Shown here: in pieces, positions 37,581 to 47,694 of the stretch
Layout of the letters: each line of letters starts with the position of its first letter
Position numbering within the stretch: position 1 is the stretch's first letter
Origin: Limimaricola litoreus
GTDB lineage: Bacteria; Pseudomonadota; Alphaproteobacteria; Rhodobacterales; Rhodobacteraceae
Length of the DNA: 47,694 bases
NCBI RefSeq assembly: GCF_024159025.1
Contig: NZ_JAMYXC010000030.1
Span: 1-47,694 of the forward strand
Direction: 5' to 3'
Notes under the pieces: model-generated
What the model was told of the DNA's origin: nothing
The model's input: only the letters and a program-made list of their open reading frames with translations
Database searches by the model: none
Made by a program: the position numbers and the translations under genes

Positions 37581-38729
37581 ATGCCCCAGACCATTGATCC
37601 TGCCGAACTGACCGCGCGGCTGATCCGCTGCGCCTCGGTCACGCCCGAGGAGGGCGGCGCGCTGGTGCTGCTGCAGGAGATGCTGGAGCAGGCCGGATTC
37701 GACTGCACCCGCGTCGATCGCGGCGGCGTATCGAACCTCTTCGCCCGCTGGGGCGACAAGGGCGCGGCCAAGAGCTTCGGCTTCAACGGCCATACCGACG
37801 TGGTGCCCGTGGGCAACCGCGACGACTGGTCGGTCGATCCCTTCGGCGCCGAGGAGAAGGACGGGCAGCTCTACGGTCGCGGCGCCTGCGACATGAAATC
37901 GGGCGTGGCGGCCTTTGTCGCCGCCGCCATCGATTTCGTGCAGGCCACCCCGCCCGAGGGCGCGGTGATCCTGACCATCACCGGCGACGAGGAAGGCCCC
38001 GGCATCGACGGTACGGCGGCCCTACTCGACTGGATGGACGAGACTGGCGAGCGCATGGAGATGTGCCTCGTCGGCGAGCCGACCTGTCCCGAGACCTTCG
38101 GCGAGATGATCAAGATCGGGCGGCGCGGCTCGCTCAACGCCTTTGTCACCGTGACCGGCGTGCAAGGCCACGCCGCCTATCCGCATCGCGCCAACAACCC
38201 GATCCCCGCCATGGCCCGGCTCGTGGACCGGCTCTCGACCCATGGGCTCGACACCGGCACCGATCATTTCGACGCCTCGACGCTGGCGGTGGTGAGCATG
38301 GATACCGGCAACCCGGCGACCAACGTGATCCCGCGCCAGACCCGCGCCACGCTCAACATCCGCTTCAATGACCTGCATTCGGCCGAAAGCCTGAAGGAAT
38401 GGCTCTGGGCCGAGGCGCAATGGGTCGCCGAGGAGTTCGAGGTCGAGATCGACCTCGACGTGAAGGTCTCGGGCGAGGCCTTCGTGACACCGCCGGGGGA
38501 GCTGTCGGCGATGGTGGCGCGGGCGGTCGAGGCCGAGACCGGGCTGAGCCCCGTGCTGTCGACCACGGGCGGCACCTCGGACGCGCGCTTCGTGAAGACC
38601 CATTGCCCGGTGGTCGAGTTCGGCCTTGTCGGCCAGACCATGCACCAGGTCGACGAGCGGGTGGAGATCGCGCAGATCCACCGGCTCAAATCCGTCTACA
38701 CCCGCATTCTCGAAAGCTACTTCACGTGA
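37581..38729 (+). CDS. dapE: Succinyl-diaminopimelate desuccinylase
   Basis: It removes succinate from N-succinyl-LL-diaminopimelate in lysine/mDAP synthesis, an M20 di-zinc hydrolase of 382 residues. Metal ligand motifs are '[13 protein letters not shown]', '[16 protein letters not shown]' and '[12 protein letters not shown]', with the base Glu in the last. '[15 protein letters not shown]' carries the C-terminal His. AAGGAGTGAG precedes the ATG at 37581. The stop overlaps the GTG of the acetyltransferase gene (GTGA). Confidence 0.97.
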   Translation: MPQTIDPAELTARLIRCASVTPEEGGALVLLQEMLEQAGFDCTRVDRGGVSNLFARWGDKGAAKSFGFNGHTDVVPVGNRDDWSVDPFGAEEKDGQLYGRGACDMKSGVAAFVAAAIDFVQATPPEGAVILTITGDEEGPGIDGTAALLDWMDETGERMEMCLVGEPTCPETFGEMIKIGRRGSLNAFVTVTGVQGHAAYPHRANNPIPAMARLVDRLSTHGLDTGTDHFDASTLAVVSMDTGNPATNVIPRQTRATLNIRFNDLHSAESLKEWLWAEAQWVAEEFEVEIDLDVKVSGEAFVTPPGELSAMVARAVEAETGLSPVLSTTGGTSDARFVKTHCPVVEFGLVGQTMHQVDERVEIAQIHRLKSVYTRILESYFT

Positions 38730-39154
38730 AACACGAGATTTCCGAGACCACCGACCTCACCCATTGCCACGCGCTGCGCCGCACCGTCTTCATCGAGGAG
38801 CAGAACGTCTCCGAAGCCGATGAGATGGACGGGCTCGACGCCGAGGCGATCCACCTCATCGCCACCTGCGATGGCGCCCCTGTCGGCACCGCGCGGCTGC
38901 TGATCCGGGGCGAAACCGGCAAGATCGGCCGCGTCGCGGTGCTGCGGGAGCATCGCGGCACCGGTCTCGGTGCCGCGATCATGCGGCAGGCCGAAGCGGC
39001 GCTGCGCTCGCGCCCCGGCGTCACCCGGCTCTATCTCTCGGCCCAGACCCATGCCCTGCGGTTTTACGAAAAGCTCGGCTACAGCGCTTACGGGCCAGAA
39101 TACGACGACGCGGGCATCCCCCATCGCGACATGGAAAAGCGGCTCGATCGCTAG
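38726..39154 (+). CDS. GNAT family N-acetyltransferase (ElaA-like)
   Basis: A 142-residue acetyl-CoA-dependent acyltransferase. The GNAT core is '[27 protein letters not shown]', with the R-x-x-G-x-G/A acetyl-CoA loop, followed by '[22 protein letters not shown]'. '[24 protein letters not shown]' at the N terminus is the ElaA/YjcF-type opening. The start is a GTG coupled to the dapE stop by a GTGA overlap. The acyl acceptor is unknown; coupling to dapE hints at, but does not prove, a link with diaminopimelate metabolism. Confidence 0.88.
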   Translation: MKHEISETTDLTHCHALRRTVFIEEQNVSEADEMDGLDAEAIHLIATCDGAPVGTARLLIRGETGKIGRVAVLREHRGTGLGAAIMRQAEAALRSRPGVTRLYLSAQTHALRFYEKLGYSAYGPEYDDAGIPHRDMEKRLDR

Positions 39155-39207
39155 GCCGTCACCCCTGATCGCGTGACGACCCCCCATGCGCGTGCTACCT
39201 GCTGCGC

Positions 39208-41472
39208 ATGAACAGATTGCCCTCCCGCGAGGAGATCCTGCAATGGATCTCCGACAACCCGACCCAGACCGCGAAACGCGACATCGCCCGTGCCTTCGGC
39301 ATCAAGGGTGCCGCGCGGATCGACCTCAAGCGCATGCTGCGCGAGCTCGAGGACGAGGGACACCTCCAGAAAAAGCGCAAGACCTACCGCGACCCGGACC
39401 GTCTGCCGCCCGTCTCGGTGCTCTCGGTCCTGCCGCCCGACGCCGATGGCGATCTCTGGGCGCGCCCGCTCGAATGGCACGGCGAGGGCGAAGGCCCCAG
39501 CGTGCTGATCCTGCCGCGCGAGAGCGACGCGGCGATGGGCGCGGGCGACCGCATCCTCGCCAAGCTCACCGCCACGCCGGGCGAGGAGCAGGACTACACC
39601 GCGCGGCTCATCCGCAAGATCGGCACCAATCCGCTGCGCATCCTGGGCATCTTCAAGAAGGGCTCCGAGGGCGGGCGCATCGTGCCGATCGACAAGGGCG
39701 TGGACAAGCAGTGGATCGTCCCCGAAGGGGCCGAGCATGGCGCCAAGGACGGCGAACTCGTGGAGGCCGAGCAATCGGGCCCCAAGGGCCGCATGGGCCT
39801 GCCCAAAGCGCGCATCATGTCGCGGCTGGGCGATCCGACCGCGCCGCGCGCGGTCTCGCTCATCGCGATCCACCAGCACGGCATTCCCGATCATTTCCCC
39901 GATCAGGTCCTCGCCGAGGCCGACGCCAAGAAGCCAGCGGGCCTCAAAGGGCGCACCGACCTGCGCGAGCTGCCGCTGATCACCATCGACCCGTCGGACG
40001 CGCGCGACCATGACGACGCCGTCCTTGCCCAACCCGACGACGCCCCCGACAACGAGGGCGGACATATCCTCTGGGTCGCCATCGCCGACGTGGCCCATTA
40101 CGTCACCCCCGGCTCCGAGCTCGACCGCGAGGCCCGCAAGCGCGGCAACTCGTCGTACTTCCCCGACCGGGTCGTGCCGATGCTGCCCGACCGGCTCTCG
40201 GGCGACCTGTGCAGCTTGCACGAGGGCGTGCCGCGCGCGGTGATCGTGGCGCGCATCCGCATCGATGCGACCGGCGAAAAGATCTCCCACCGCTTCGAGC
40301 GGGCGCTGATGCGCTCGGCGGCCTCCATGTCCTACGAGGAGGCGCAGAGCGCGATCGACGGCAATCCGACCGATCGCGCCGCCACCATGCTCGACGAGGT
40401 GCTGCGCCCGCTCTGGGCCGCCTACGGCGCGCTGAAGCAGGCGCGCGAGCGGCGCCAGCCCTTAGAGTTGGACCTGCCCGAGCGGCGGATCGAATTGAAC
40501 GAGATGGGACAGGTCACCTCGATCTCCTTCAAGGAGCGGCTCGACGCGCATCGGCTGATCGAGGAATTCATGGTGCTGGCCAATGTCTGCGCCGCCGAGA
40601 CGCTGATCGCCAAGCGCCAGCCGCTGTTGTTCCGCGTGCACGAGGAGCCCAACCCCGACAAGCTCGACGCGCTGCGCGAGGTGGTGAAGGGGTCGGGGCT
40701 GACGCTCGCCAAGGGGCAGGTGCTCAAGACCGCGCATCTCAACCGGCTTCTGGCGCAGGCACAGGGCACTGAGCAGGACGAGCTCATAAACCTCGCGACG
40801 CTGCGCTCGATGACGCAGGCCTATTATAATGCCGAAAATTTCGGCCATTTCGGCCTCGCGCTGCGCGACTACGCGCATTTCACCTCGCCGATCCGGCGCT
40901 ATTCCGATCTGATCGTGCACCGCGGCCTGATCTCGGCGCATGGCTGGGGCAAGGACGGGCTGTCTGATACCGATCTCGAACGCCTCGAAGAGACCGCCAA
41001 GCACATCTCGGATACCGAGCGCCGCTCGATGCTGGCCGAGCGCGACACCACCGACCGCTACCTCGCGGCCTTCATGTCCGACCGGATCGGCGCGGAACTG
41101 CCGGGCCGGATCAGCGGCATCGCCCGCTTCGGCGTCTTCGTGAAGCTCGACGAGACCGGTGCCGACGCGCTGGTGCCGATCCGCTCGCTCGGCAACGAGT
41201 TCTTCCACTTCGACGCCGAGGAGCAGACCCTGATGGGCTCCGACAGCGGCCGGGTCATCGCGCTGGGGCAGAAGGTCACCGCCCGCCTCGTCGAGGCCGC
41301 GCCGATCTCGGGCGGGCTGATCGCCGAGCTGGTGGAGATCGAGGGCGCGACCCTGCCGCGCGGCCCGTCGCGCCGCCCCGGCAAGCCGCCGCGCCGCAAG
41401 GCGGGCGTCGCCAAGAAGAAGGCGGCCGTGAAGGCGAAGAAAGAAAAGCGCAAGGTCACGCGCAAGCGCTGA
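39208..41472 (+). CDS. rnr: Ribonuclease R
   Basis: A 3'-5' processive exoribonuclease that degrades structured RNA and takes part in tmRNA-linked mRNA decay (754 residues). The order is an N-terminal winged-helix region ('PTQTAKRDIARAFGIKGAARIDLKRML'), cold-shock/OB domains, the RNB catalytic domain from ~240 and an S1 domain near 625-705. The tail is lysine/arginine-rich. Catalytic Asp residues cluster at 261-270 ('IDPSDARDHDDA'), and 'YAHFTSPIRRYSDLIVHRGL' is the RNB signature. The basic tail matches RNase R rather than RNase II. This RNA-quality gene is far from arfB (21 kb) but functionally related. Confidence 0.96.
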   Translation: MNRLPSREEILQWISDNPTQTAKRDIARAFGIKGAARIDLKRMLRELEDEGHLQKKRKTYRDPDRLPPVSVLSVLPPDADGDLWARPLEWHGEGEGPSVLILPRESDAAMGAGDRILAKLTATPGEEQDYTARLIRKIGTNPLRILGIFKKGSEGGRIVPIDKGVDKQWIVPEGAEHGAKDGELVEAEQSGPKGRMGLPKARIMSRLGDPTAPRAVSLIAIHQHGIPDHFPDQVLAEADAKKPAGLKGRTDLRELPLITIDPSDARDHDDAVLAQPDDAPDNEGGHILWVAIADVAHYVTPGSELDREARKRGNSSYFPDRVVPMLPDRLSGDLCSLHEGVPRAVIVARIRIDATGEKISHRFERALMRSAASMSYEEAQSAIDGNPTDRAATMLDEVLRPLWAAYGALKQARERRQPLELDLPERRIELNEMGQVTSISFKERLDAHRLIEEFMVLANVCAAETLIAKRQPLLFRVHEEPNPDKLDALREVVKGSGLTLAKGQVLKTAHLNRLLAQAQGTEQDELINLATLRSMTQAYYNAENFGHFGLALRDYAHFTSPIRRYSDLIVHRGLISAHGWGKDGLSDTDLERLEETAKHISDTERRSMLAERDTTDRYLAAFMSDRIGAELPGRISGIARFGVFVKLDETGADALVPIRSLGNEFFHFDAEEQTLMGSDSGRVIALGQKVTARLVEAAPISGGLIAELVEIEGATLPRGPSRRPGKPPRRKAGVAKKKAAVKAKKEKRKVTRKR

Positions 41473-41538
41473 TCGCGAGCGTGGAACTCCCCCTCCCTTC
41501 GCCGGTTCGCCCAAGGTAGCACCGGCGGAGGGACGACC

Positions 41539-43053
41539 ATGGCAAGACACGATATCGGCGCGCTCGAGGAACTCGAGGAGAACCGCCCGCTCAAGGTCAT
41601 GGCGGGCGAGACCGCGATCCTCGTAATCCGGCGCGGGGATGAGGTCACCGCCCTCGCCCACGCCTGCCCCCATTTCGGACTGCCGCTGTCGAAAGGTCAT
41701 CTCGACGGCAACCGGCTGATCTGCGCCTTTCACCACGCCTGCTTCGACGTCTCCTCGGGCCGTCAGACCCAGCCGCCGGGCCACGGCGATTTGCGGCGCT
41801 ACGAGGTCGAAAGCCGCGATGGGCATGTCTTCGTCGAGCTGCCCGAAGACGCCGAGGCGCACCCCGCCCCGCCGCATGTCCGCGCGCGCGACAAGAGCCG
41901 CCGCGTCGTGATCGCGGGTTCTGGTGCCGCGGCCGATGCCTGCGCGCTGACGCTGCGCGAAGAGGGGTTCGAAGGCGCCATCGCGATGATCTCGCCCGAA
42001 GCGCAGCCGCCCTATGATCGGACGCTGCTGAGCAAGGGGGTGCTCGCCACCGGCGATCTGCCCCGCCACCTCACCATCACCTCGCCGCAGGCGCTGGCCG
42101 ATCGCGACATCGACCTCGTCGAAGGACACGTGGCCGAGATCGACCCGGCGGCGCGCGAGGTCCGCACCGCGACCGGCGCGGCGCAGGGCTACGACTCCCT
42201 GCTCATTGCCACCGGCGGCACGGCCAACCTGCTCGACCTGCCCGGCGCCGATCTCGGCGGGCTGCACCACCTGCGCTCGCGCCAGCAGGGCGAGGTGCTG
42301 GCCAAGGCCGCCGGAGAGGCCCGGCGCGCCGTCATCGTCGGCGGCGGCTTCACCGGCATGGAAGCGGCGCTGAGCCTTGCCAAGCGCGGGCTCGAAGTGA
42401 CCGTCGCGCTGCGCGAGGAGGTGCCGCTCGCCAAGATCGTGGGCGAAGAGATCGGCCGGGCGATCCGGGCCGAGCATGAGGCCAAGGGCGTGCGCTTCGT
42501 CACCGGGGCGAAGGTCGCGGGCTTCGAAGGCGAGGGGCAGGTCTCGGCGGTGCGCCTGGAAAGCGGCGAGACGCTTCCCGCCGATCTGGCGCTTCTTGCC
42601 ATCGGCGTGCGCCCGGCCACCGATATCGCAGAGCTGCACCCGGAGGAGGACGGCGGGCTGCGCACCGGTCCCGACCTCGCGGTCGAGGGGCTCGAGGGTG
42701 TCTATGCCGCAGGCGACGTGGCGCGGGCGCCGACCCCCTGGGGCCGGCTTCGGATCGAGCATTGGCGCGTTGCGCGCCAGCATGGCGCGCGGGCGGCACG
42801 GGCGATCCTGGGCAAGCCCGTGGACGAGATCGACGTGCCCTTCTTCTGGACGGCACTCGGCCGGCAATACCGCTATCTCGGCCATGCCGAGGGGTGGGAC
42901 GAGATCCGCATGGATGGCGAGGCCACGGGCGATTTTCTCGCCCGCTACGTCAAGGATGGCCGCGTCATGGCGTTGATGGGCGCGGGCCGCGACGGCGAGA
43001 TCGCCCGCGCCCATGCCGAGATGATCCGCGCGGGCGGTCCGCTTCCGGCCTAG
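41539..43053 (+). CDS. Rieske-domain/FAD-dependent oxidoreductase fusion (AIFM3-like)
   Basis: A 504-residue fusion of an N-terminal Rieske [2Fe-2S] ferredoxin domain and a pyridine-nucleotide-disulfide-type FAD reductase. The cluster ligands are Cys43-x-His45 and Cys62-x2-His65 ('CPHFGLPLSKG', 'CAFHHACFD'). The FAD motif is 'VVIAGSGAAADACAL' and the NAD(P)H motif is 'AVIVGGGFTGMEAALSLAKRG'. 'GVYAAGDVARA' and 'IEHWRVARQHGARAAR' are the late FAD contact and reductase-C segments. Such fusions resemble human AIFM3 and ferredoxin reductases of Rieske oxygenases. No oxygenase gene is adjacent, so the electron acceptor is unknown. GGAGG precedes the ATG. Confidence 0.93.
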   Translation: MARHDIGALEELEENRPLKVMAGETAILVIRRGDEVTALAHACPHFGLPLSKGHLDGNRLICAFHHACFDVSSGRQTQPPGHGDLRRYEVESRDGHVFVELPEDAEAHPAPPHVRARDKSRRVVIAGSGAAADACALTLREEGFEGAIAMISPEAQPPYDRTLLSKGVLATGDLPRHLTITSPQALADRDIDLVEGHVAEIDPAAREVRTATGAAQGYDSLLIATGGTANLLDLPGADLGGLHHLRSRQQGEVLAKAAGEARRAVIVGGGFTGMEAALSLAKRGLEVTVALREEVPLAKIVGEEIGRAIRAEHEAKGVRFVTGAKVAGFEGEGQVSAVRLESGETLPADLALLAIGVRPATDIAELHPEEDGGLRTGPDLAVEGLEGVYAAGDVARAPTPWGRLRIEHWRVARQHGARAARAILGKPVDEIDVPFFWTALGRQYRYLGHAEGWDEIRMDGEATGDFLARYVKDGRVMALMGAGRDGEIARAHAEMIRAGGPLPA

Positions 43054-43139
43054 GCGAATTCCCGCCGCCCCGCACCATCCCCCCTGTGGCGACTCGCCCG
43101 CATCGCGGTACTGCTGCCACAAGGAAAAAGGAGCAGGCG

Positions 43140-44405
43140 GTGCGGAACTTGACGACTCTCGGACGAGCGGGCCTTCTGGGCTTCGCACTCGCGGCTTTGG
43201 CGTCCTGCGGCGCGGTCTCGGGCCCGCTCGACACTTCGCTCCGGCCACCGGCGCGCGCGGAACAGATGGACGATTCGATGCGACCCCGACCCAATGCAGG
43301 CTTTTCCAACTGGGTCGGCGGTTACCGCTCCCGCGCCCTGTCGGCGGGCGTCTCCGGCGCCACCTTCGAACGCGCCTTCGCCGACGCGGGCTACATCCCC
43401 GGCGTGATCGAAAAGGACCGCAACCAGGCCGAGTTCACCAAGACACTGGGCGAATACCTCTCCACCGCCGCCTCCGACACCCGCGTCGAAACGGGCCGCG
43501 CCATGCTGGCGCAGTATTCGAGCCTTCTGTCCGAGATCGAGGCGCGCTACGGCGTCGACCGCGAGACGGTGCTCGCCGTCTGGGGCATGGAGAGCAATTT
43601 CGGCAAGCGCAGGGGCGAGATTCCTGTCGTCTCGGCGCTGGCGACGCTGGCCTATGAGGGCCGCCGCGGCCGCTTCTTCGAGCAGCAGCTCACCTCGGCC
43701 CTGAAGATCCTGCAAAACGGCGACGTGGCGCCGTCGCAGATGACCGGCAGCTGGGCCGGCGCGATGGGCCATACCCAGTTCATCCCGACGAGCTACGAGG
43801 CCTATGCCGCCGATTTCCGCGGCGACGGGCGGCGTGACATCTGGTCGGACGACCCGACCGACGGCCTCGCCTCGACCGCGAAATACCTCGCGAACTTCGG
43901 CTGGCGGCAGAACCAGCCCTGGGGCGTCGAGGTGTTGCTGCCCGCGGGTTTCAACTACGGCCTCGCGGGCGGAACGAAGAAGAGCGCCGCCGAATGGCAG
44001 GCGCTCGGCGTGCGCGCCGCGACGGGCGGGCAGATCCGCGATTTCGGCGCCGCCGAGATCCTCGTGCCCGAGGGCGCGCAGGGCGCGGCTTTCATGACCT
44101 TCCGCAACTTCGACGTCATCAAGCGCTACAACGCCGCCGATGCCTATGCGATCGGCGTGGGCCATCTGGGCGACCGCATCGCGGGCGCCGGGCCGCTTCG
44201 CACCAAAATGATGACGGGCCGTGCGCTCAAGCGGGCCGAACGCTCGGAGCTGCAACGCCGCCTGACCGCGCTGGGCTATGACACCGGCGGCGCCGACGGC
44301 ATCATCGGCCCGAACTCCATCGCCGCGATCCGCCGCTACCAGCAGGCCAACGGCCTGCCCGTCGACGGCTTTGCCTCCGAGGATCTCCTGAAGCGGCTGC
44401 GCTGA
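43140..44405 (+). CDS. Lytic murein transglycosylase (MltB-like) with peptidoglycan-binding domain
   Basis: It cleaves the glycan strand of peptidoglycan with 1,6-anhydro product formation. The 421 residues open with a lipoprotein signal (lipobox LASC in 'LAALASCGA'). The catalytic Glu151 is in 'WGMESNFGKRRG', and 'SWAGAMGHTQFIPTSYEAYA' is the second family-3 lytic transglycosylase signature. The C-terminal ~60 residues ('LQRRLTALGYDTGGADGIIG...') are a PG_binding_1 domain. The start is the GTG at 43140, after AAAAAGGAG; an open frame upstream overlaps the Rieske reductase gene and is not used. An intrinsic terminator follows. Confidence 0.93.
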   Translation: MRNLTTLGRAGLLGFALAALASCGAVSGPLDTSLRPPARAEQMDDSMRPRPNAGFSNWVGGYRSRALSAGVSGATFERAFADAGYIPGVIEKDRNQAEFTKTLGEYLSTAASDTRVETGRAMLAQYSSLLSEIEARYGVDRETVLAVWGMESNFGKRRGEIPVVSALATLAYEGRRGRFFEQQLTSALKILQNGDVAPSQMTGSWAGAMGHTQFIPTSYEAYAADFRGDGRRDIWSDDPTDGLASTAKYLANFGWRQNQPWGVEVLLPAGFNYGLAGGTKKSAAEWQALGVRAATGGQIRDFGAAEILVPEGAQGAAFMTFRNFDVIKRYNAADAYAIGVGHLGDRIAGAGPLRTKMMTGRALKRAERSELQRRLTALGYDTGGADGIIGPNSIAAIRRYQQANGLPVDGFASEDLLKRLR

Positions 44406-44410
44406 GACAG

Positions 44411-44436
44411 GGGCCACCCTCCGGGGCGGCCCTTTT
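44411..44436 (+). terminator. Intrinsic terminator after the lytic transglycosylase gene
   Basis: GGGCCACCC (44411-44419) and GGGCGGCCC (44424-44432) pair with one A/C mismatch around TCCG, followed by TTTT. The T-run touches the stop codon of the convergent gene at 44436. Confidence 0.75.
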
Positions 44437-44891
44437 CATTCGGCGGGGGCGCAGGCCTCGCCGCGCAGGCAGGCGGCGAGCCTTTCGCGCATCGCGGCAT
44501 CCGGCGCGGCCTGCACCGTGCCGGGACAAGGCTCCAGATCGACGATCAGCCTGCCCTCCTCCACGCGCGCGAAGACCAGCACCTCCTTGCCCGGCACGAG
44601 CGCGCCGCACCACGGCCCGGCGCAGGAGGGCTGCAAGATCATCGCCGTCTCGATCTCCGTGTCGAAGCCGGTGGGTCCGAGCTGGTGGCCGGTGAAATCC
44701 GCCGGGATCGGCTCGGGGCTGGTGCTGACATTGGCGGCGGCGTCGGACCGGGGCAGCTTCGATGCGTCGAAGGCGAAGCGGCCGACATAGGCGCGGTAGA
44801 TCTCGGGTGCTGCGTCGATCTCGGCAAAGCTGCGGATCGGATCGGGCACGAGGCACGACAGCGCGGCGGCGGGCTGCGCCGCCGCCGCCAT
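44436..44891 (-). CDS. Secreted hypothetical protein, start uncertain
   Basis: A protein of about 151 residues, not a family that I recognise. It has six or more cysteines ('LSCLVPD', 'ILQPSCAGPWCGAL', 'LEPCPGTV', 'AACLRGEACAPAE'), which suggests a disulfide-bonded periplasmic protein. The ATG at 44891 leaves only a very short hydrophobic leader. A CTG five codons upstream (44906 region) would give a fuller Sec signal ([14 protein letters not shown]), but no ATG, GTG or TTG lies in that stretch. It follows rppH by 11 bases and is probably translated by readthrough of the same mRNA. Confidence 0.7.
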   Translation of the reverse strand: MAAAAQPAAALSCLVPDPIRSFAEIDAAPEIYRAYVGRFAFDASKLPRSDAAANVSTSPEPIPADFTGHQLGPTGFDTEIETAMILQPSCAGPWCGALVPGKEVLVFARVEEGRLIVDLEPCPGTVQAAPDAAMRERLAACLRGEACAPAE

Positions 44892-44902
44892 CAGGGCGAG
44901 GC

Positions 44903-45381
44903 TCAGACCAGCGGCCCGAGCCGCTCCAGCACCTGTTCGTAGACGCGCCGCTTGAAGGGCACGATGGCCGAGACCAGCTCGGCGGGGTCGATCCATTTCC
45001 ATGCGCTGAACTCCGGGTGATCGGTGGCGATGTCGATGTCCGAATCCTGCCCCGTGAACCGCATCAGCACCCATGTCTGGGCCTGCCCGCGGTAGCGGCC
45101 GCCCCAGATATGCGGCACCACGTCGGCGGGCAGGTCGTAATGCAGCGGCTCCTCGGTCTGGGCCACCATGATCACCTTGTCGGGCGTCACGCCCGTCTCC
45201 TCGCCCAGCTCGCGCAGCGCGGCGGTGGTCACATCCTCGCCCGGATCGATGCCGCCCTGCGGCATCTGCCAGGCGTCGCGGTCGCGGTCGATCCGCTGGC
45301 CGACGAAAACCTGCCCCTCGGCATTGACAAGCATCACACCGACGCAGGGGCGAAACGGCAGGGCGGCGATCGAGGCGGGTC

Positions 45382-45385
<4 letters not shown>
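44903..45385 (-). CDS. rppH: RNA pyrophosphohydrolase RppH
   Basis: It removes the 5' pyrophosphate from mRNA to start RNase E-dependent decay (160 residues). The Nudix box is intact: G44 ... E50 ... R58-E59-L60-x-E62-E63-x-G65 ('[17 protein letters not shown]' then 'GEETGV'). '[21 protein letters not shown]' and 'AWQMPQGG' are the RppH/Ap4A-type opening. The start is a GTG overlapping the ctpA stop (GTGA). The order envC-ctpA-rppH is common in Rhodobacterales. Confidence 0.96.
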
Positions 45386-46764
<1,379 letters not shown>

Positions 46765-46826
46765 GCGCGACCTTTCTTCTGCTTCCGGCGCGCGACGCCG
46801 GGCCCTTGTCGGCTCCCTCTCCGGTC

Positions 46827-47694
46827 TCAGCCGGAGGCGAACCATGTGGCGGGGTCGACGGGGACATCCCCCTCCCGCACTTCCAGATAAAGCGTTTCCG
46901 TCTGCGGTGCGCCACCGCCCTGCGCCGTTTCGGTCAAGATTTCGTGCGAAGCGGGCGGGTCTCCGCCCATCAGCCCCACCGCGGCGCCTTCGGGAAGGAT
47001 CTCTCCCGTCTCGCCGAAGACCTCGGCCAGACCGGCGAGAATCACCAGCACCCCGGCGGCGGGCTCGAGGATCGCGACATTGCCGTAGTCGAGCAGCTCG
47101 CCGCGAAACCGCAAGGTCGCGGCGACCGGCGTGGAGACGAGCCCGCGCGGGGCCGTGGCGATGACGAGGCCGGGCCGGGCGACGCCCGCCGCATCGGCCG
47201 CGCCGAAGCCGCGCAGCACCCGGCCCTGCACCGGCAGCGGGATCTCCCCCTTGCGCGCGGTGGCATCGGGCGCGCTGCTCGACAGCTCCGCGTCGATGGT
47301 CCGCGCCAGCCCCGAGGCAAAGGCGTCGAGCGTGTCGGTCGAGGCCAGGAGCAGCGCCGTCGCCACCGGGTCCTCGGTGAAACGCTTGGGCAGATCCGTC
47401 CGGTCCGAAATCGCCTCCGACAGGGCGCTGCGCGCGCTCTGCGCCCCGGCGAGCCCCTCCTCCAGCGTGCCGATGGCGCTCTGCTGCAGGGCGGCGAGAT
47501 CGGCGGCCTCCTGCAGATCGGCGCGCAGCGCTTCGGCCTCGGCCTGCAGCGCGGGCGTCACCTCCGAGGCGATGAGCCCGGCGCGCGCCATGCCCAGCGC
47601 GCCGCCCGGGTGCAGCATCAGCACCGGCGCGGGCGCCTGCGAGATCGATTGCAGCGCGGCGAGCAGCGCCGCGATCCTGTCGCGCCGGGCCTCA
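46827..47694 (-). CDS. EnvC-like murein hydrolase activator (5' end beyond window)
   Basis: The C-terminal ~289 residues of a periplasmic protein with a long coiled coil ('LQAEAEALRADLQEAADLAALQQSA') followed by a degenerate LytM/M23 domain ('GEIPLPVQGRVLRGFGAADAAG'). The zinc ligands of active M23 enzymes are missing: the HxxxD region reads 'GVARPGLVIATAPRG' and the usual YAHL position reads 'VILAGL'. EnvC and its relatives lack these ligands because they activate amidases instead of cutting peptidoglycan. The start codon is beyond the window edge. It is 62 bases upstream of ctpA. Confidence 0.88.
   Translation of the reverse strand, partial: EARRDRIAALLAALQSISQAPAPVLMLHPGGALGMARAGLIASEVTPALQAEAEALRADLQEAADLAALQQSAIGTLEEGLAGAQSARSALSEAISDRTDLPKRFTEDPVATALLLASTDTLDAFASGLARTIDAELSSSAPDATARKGEIPLPVQGRVLRGFGAADAAGVARPGLVIATAPRGLVSTPVAATLRFRGELLDYGNVAILEPAAGVLVILAGLAEVFGETGEILPEGAAVGLMGGDPPASHEILTETAQGGGAPQTETLYLEVREGDVPVDPATWFASG

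Noticed and set aside
40462-43248. A minus-strand open frame of ~928 codons across rnr and the Rieske reductase
   Set aside because: Antisense of two well-supported plus-strand genes; no family motif in its translation.
46827-47694. Active M23 peptidase
   Set aside because: The HxxxD and HxH zinc ligands are absent, so an EnvC-type activator is the better call.

Overview
The window is GC-rich chromosomal DNA from an alphaproteobacterium, most likely of the order Rhodobacterales (Roseobacteraceae/Paracoccaceae type). The reasons are the gene families present: an IalB-family secreted protein, envC-ctpA-rppH, a serB/serC/serA cluster with a serC leader, paoABC-like genes, a dapD-dapE region and an HWE-kinase bacteriophytochrome. 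Heavy use of GTGA/ATGA overlaps fits the same group. No rRNA, tRNA, CRISPR array, transposase or integrase was seen.

Layout. 1-1692: an exporter-type ABC system, YbbA/YbbP-like (permease truncated by the window edge). 1847-5971: heme oxygenase and bacteriophytochrome (light sensing), a small lipoprotein and IPP isomerase. 5979-13430 (minus strand): a c-type cytochrome, a three-subunit molybdenum hydroxylase (2Fe-2S, FAD and Moco subunits), a glycolipid-binding-domain protein, RecQ and YggT. 13598-18306 (plus strand): a THEM6-like thioesterase, a UMF1-type MFS transporter, MepA endopeptidase, a phytase-like esterase, a candidate short leader peptide/sRNA, and the ribosome-rescue factor ArfB.

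18307-19975 is a sharply AT-rich island. It holds a DUF262 gene broken by two single-base losses and a coupled HEPN ribonuclease gene; this looks like a horizontally acquired defence or toxin-type module. 19998-25978 (minus strand) is a run with NAD salvage genes (pncB, pncA) separated by a carbamoyltransferase/deacetylase pair, plus mnmH. 26189-30055 carries the whole phosphorylated serine pathway (serA and serC on minus, serB divergent). 30129-44405 (plus strand apart from a LOG-family gene) holds rlmN, dapD, a CaCA exchanger, dapE, a GNAT gene, RNase R, a Rieske/FAD reductase and a lytic transglycosylase. 44436-47694 (minus strand) holds a secreted hypothetical, rppH, ctpA and a truncated envC-like gene.

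Three copies of a long imperfect palindrome, with arms reading GCGTATTT...AAAGATGAA, lie just past gene 3' ends (14226, 26044, 33688). They form a dispersed intergenic repeat family. The items most worth a second look are the 17657-17844 leader/sRNA next to arfB, the DUF262-HEPN island, this palindrome family, and the carbamoyltransferase/deacetylase pair between pncA and pncB.
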